A stretch of 44,257 nt of DNA from Blakeslea trispora. Its lineage: Eukaryota; Mucoromycota; Mucoromycetes; Mucorales; Choanephoraceae. Under the pieces are notes generated by a model. The model worked only from the letters and a program-made list of their open reading frames with translations, searched no databases and was not told the DNA's origin. The stretch covers positions 1-44,257 of the forward strand of contig JAIWNE010000180.1 in NCBI GenBank assembly GCA_025331445.1, in the 5' to 3' direction. Positions 41,172 through 44,257 of this stretch are shown piece by piece; within the stretch, counting starts at the first letter, position 1; each line of letters begins with the position of its first letter. Both the position numbers and the translations under genes were made by a program.

Positions 41172-43489
41172 GGTGCGATGTTCTGTGGTTATTAAGCGAA
41201 AGAAAAAGAAGACAAAGGCATGTGAGGTTTGTTGATGTTTTTGTCTGTCATCTGGCTTTTAAAATCTATCAAACATTGCTTAAATAGGTAAACTCTATAA
41301 CAAGAAAGTACCTTTTTTCTGCCCATGCCCTCGAATGAAATAGCTTCTGCTTGCGTATCGTATGTCTTGACTAAACTACTTACATTGTTTAAAAAAAAAA
41401 AGGCTAAATATATCCAAAACTGGGTGCAATAAAAGGAATTTGCATTCAAATTTGATACTATCCCCAAGATTTGGCTATGATTTATGTCGTTATAGGAAAA
41501 TAACTTTTCATAAAAGAGCATCTAGAGGCTAAGACTTCGTCTGCATCTTCTTTTATATTAGCTACTAATTTGTAGCAAGAAAAAACTTTATAAAAAATGA
41601 GAAAAGTATAAAAACAAACTTTTAGGAAGACATTCGAACTTGTTTTACATATCAGTTTTGTAAAAACAAGAAACTCAAAGCTTACATGTTAAAAAAAATC
41701 AATTAAAATCGCTCAAATTACATGTAGTATCAGAGGAATGTTTGGCCAGATTGAATCAGGTACTAAAACCTGTTACTTGACATCAGAATGTAATGATATC
41801 AGCATCAAAGTGGGTCAAATGCCATAGTTTTGCACTAATTCTTCTCAAAATTGGCATTTTAGCCGCAATTGGTCACTCTTAGAAACGGGAAAGCTTCTAG
41901 AAGCAAAACTTAATATTCTGCTATATATCAGAAATCATTTCAAGCATTTCTAGGCTTTTCAGATGAGTGAAAGTGCTTAAATGAATAGTCAATCATGGAT
42001 GCGATTTTGACATGCTCCAAATATGGAAATTTTATTTACATTTTATTCAAATCTGGAAGACTAACTCCCAGGATTGGATGTGAAATCTGACAGTAAAAGA
42101 TTTTTATTTTTAATTACCAAGAAACCAATCAAACAGATGCACGCTATTTGTGAGTCATAATTTTTTTATTTTGTCCTCTTTATTCTCAGACTTCCTTCTT
42201 TGTGGCTTCTTCATCTCTTCATCTTCATCCCCATGTTCACCTCTCCATGTTTGTCTTTTAGGCTTACTCCTTGCTGACTCATCTTACCTTTTAGACCCAC
42301 TGAACCAAGCCTATTTGACTGCATTCTTTAATGCTCTTCCGCCTTTTGTCCCTTCTTTGTAAACATACTCAGGAGGCTTTTAAGTCCATAGAAAGATGGA
42401 CGCGTCTTTCTGTTTGTCTACTTCTTTTCTAGACAGGTTTTTTTGTATTAAGGACACGACAGTGTTTCGTAGCATCTACTTTTCTATTTGTTTCATTACA
42501 AGCAATACTAGCCAGTTTGATTTAGATATTTGAGTATGGAGTTGATGATTATCTGTTGCTAGAAACAAGTTGCACCATTTTAAGCTTCAGCCTTACCCTG
42601 GTCTTTTTCTCATAAAAAATTATCTCATCACTACTGCTTTGAGATGTAAGCAATTTCGTTCAAATAATTTAACATGAGCTTTAGTTCAAGACGCCAGCCT
42701 TCTTTCTAGAAAGACAGGGGTACAAAAAGTAATAAGCATAAAATAGCAGATGCTTACAGATACATTTTAAGGCATAAAGCACAACAAAGAATGTAGCGTA
42801 TTATTGTTCTTTTATTATTTGAAAAAAATCTATATATCTAAAAACAACGATACTATAACTAAGAAACTACGTGTTATATGCCAAGACAAATTGTAAGCTA
42901 CAAGCTTAGAAGCTTCTCCATATGTATAGCCCAATATCAGAGCATTGCTGAGATCTGGCTGGAGAGTCTCTAAGCATGTGAGAGCATCTGTATTGCCTGT
43001 TATCATAAAAAACAAAGGTTAGTGAGGGCTTGTTGACTTTAGCTAGTGGAATGGCAGGAAGGTTGGGGTGAGAGATGCACGTCAAGATGAAAACAAACCA
43101 GACTTTTCTTCATTTTGAATCTAAAAAGAAGAAAAAAAATTTTTCAAAAGAAAGAAAAACCAGTTGCGAAATTCTGAACTCCAATAATTAATACTCAAAT
43201 GCAATGACTGTTGTTTGATAAAGTGGCTTGCTAATTCAATTCCGCTCAAAGAGTGAGTACAAGCTACCAAACTTAGTCATACACTGGCAAAGTAGTTAAG
43301 TTGTATAATTGTGAAAAAAAAAATCAGTAGATCATCAGGCTACGGAATGGAATACAAAACAGAAAACAAGAGAGAGAATTCTTTCGAGAGGAAAAGAAAA
43401 GAACTTACGTTATGTGATGCCGTATTATACGAATCCTAAACGCAATCTAGAGTCCAATGGAACTACTGAAAGAAGGGAAAAGCTTTTAT
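41172..43489. other. Long interval with only doubtful coding traces
   Basis: No confident gene. On the minus strand 42830-43000 reads as a possible last exon (after TTTTATGATAACAG), and about 42155-42370 shows a Lys/Glu-rich frame with one stop and an unusually short possible intron. Neither matches a family I recognise. The rest is AT-rich. Confidence 0.35.
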
Positions 43490-44257
43490 TCAGCATTGAT
43501 GGACAATGACACCTGCATCTAGCCTGTCTTTGATGTCATTCAGGTGTCGAACACTCAAGTTCTGAAGGCGATAAGTCCCTGTCTTCGAGACATCACCTTT
43601 GAAACAGGAGCAGAGGAAACAGGGTGAGGGAGATGGCAGCCCAAGCAAGTAAGCTCTTGTTTTGGCTCCAGTAGCCATGACCAACTTGTGGACATACTTC
43701 CCAGGCGAAACACCCAGCTTCTCACCGATGCGGCTCTCGAACATTTTGCCTACATCTATACTCATATGTTAGATAAATCTAAAAAAATACATGTTGTGTT
43801 GGAACCAAAACAATACCTGAGTTCGAGTAGCATAAAAATCTGTCATCGGCTTTGGATCGTCAATGGCATAGACGTGCATCATATGCACGTCGAACTCTGC
43901 AAGGAGCCAGTTGGAGTAGCTCCTCAAGTTGGCTAACGCCTTCGTGAGGATAGCCTCACTAACTGGCAAGGTCTGCTTGTCCTTGCATTGCAAGCGTTTG
44001 TCTGATCGACAAGCGCTTGCAAGGAGGAAGGTGGGCCATTTGTTATCTCTTGATAACTTGACAAAATGGCAGGCAAGTCCTCCTTCTTTTTGAAGGACAA
44101 GCCTCTTTCCACCGACATGTTGCTCAAGTGCTGCTTGCCAGACGCTTCTTTTTCTGGCGACAGGAATTCGCGCAAACTTGTCTTGAAGTCGTTCAGGTAA
44201 GGAAGACCAAGCTTGCCAATAGCCATGCGTTCGCATCTTCTTCATCTTCTTCAGGAT
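43490..44257 (-). CDS. 3' end of an unrecognised gene, continuing past the right edge
   Basis: On the minus strand the frame is open from the right edge to about 43817 (147 codons visible, including a DVHMMHVYAIDDPKP segment), where CAG/GTATTG looks like a donor. A second exon starting at about 43755 (after GAGTATAG) encodes a CFLCSCF cysteine cluster and ends at TGA 43490-43492. The reading phases of the two exons do not match with these sites, so the splice sites are wrong, a base is lost, or a third exon exists. No domain is recognised. It could be a host gene or another transposon gene. Confidence 0.5.

Overview
This is eukaryotic, AT-rich DNA that most likely comes from an early-diverging fungus, probably Mucoromycota. 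The reasons are very short introns (about 50-70 nt) with GTAAGT donors, CTAAC-like branch sites and TTTAG acceptors, many decayed transposon families, and KDZ, Tnp2/CMC, MULE-OTU, pogo and Ty3 elements side by side. No certain host protein-coding gene is visible. The only clear cellular gene is a tRNA-Ala(AGC) on the minus strand at 2617-2689. The window is best read as a transposon-rich accessory or pericentric-like block.

Layout. 1-2600: a partial unknown frame at the left edge, then pyrimidine-rich DNA with 79-bp direct repeats. 2617-2689: tRNA-Ala. 2945-5690: AT-rich DNA and a spliced non-coding unit (unit 0) ending in a short tandem array and a perfect palindrome. 7112-13735: element copy 1, in the order Tnp2-like transposase (+), protein B (+), protein C (-), divergent spliced unit 1 (+), inverted-repeat array. 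14760-21326: a young Ty3-type LTR retrotransposon (315-bp LTRs with one difference) primed by tRNA-Ala. 21854-22174: a relic LTR of a related family. 22290-23475: unit 2 and its hairpin array. 23974-24738: a pogo-like element with a decayed helix-turn-helix remnant. 24990-31960: element copy 2, the same cassette in the opposite orientation. 32490-33110: unit 4. 33209-37602: a MULE with an OTU protease domain and repeat-bearing terminal inverted repeats. 37884-41171: a many-exon KDZ transposase gene. 43490-44257: the 3' end of an unrecognised gene running off the right edge.

The most notable system is the cassette present twice in the same relative order: transposase, B, convergent C, then a divergent multi-exon unit without a long ORF, then an array of element-specific short inverted motifs. 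Exon sizes and intron phases match between the copies although the proteins have diverged (by eye roughly 60% identity for the transposase and about 30% for C). This looks like a CMC-type transposon with two accessory proteins. By analogy with En/Spm TNPA, C is a candidate for reading the subterminal array, but that is inference. Both transposase copies carry stops or frameshifts, whereas the C gene of copy 1 is intact.
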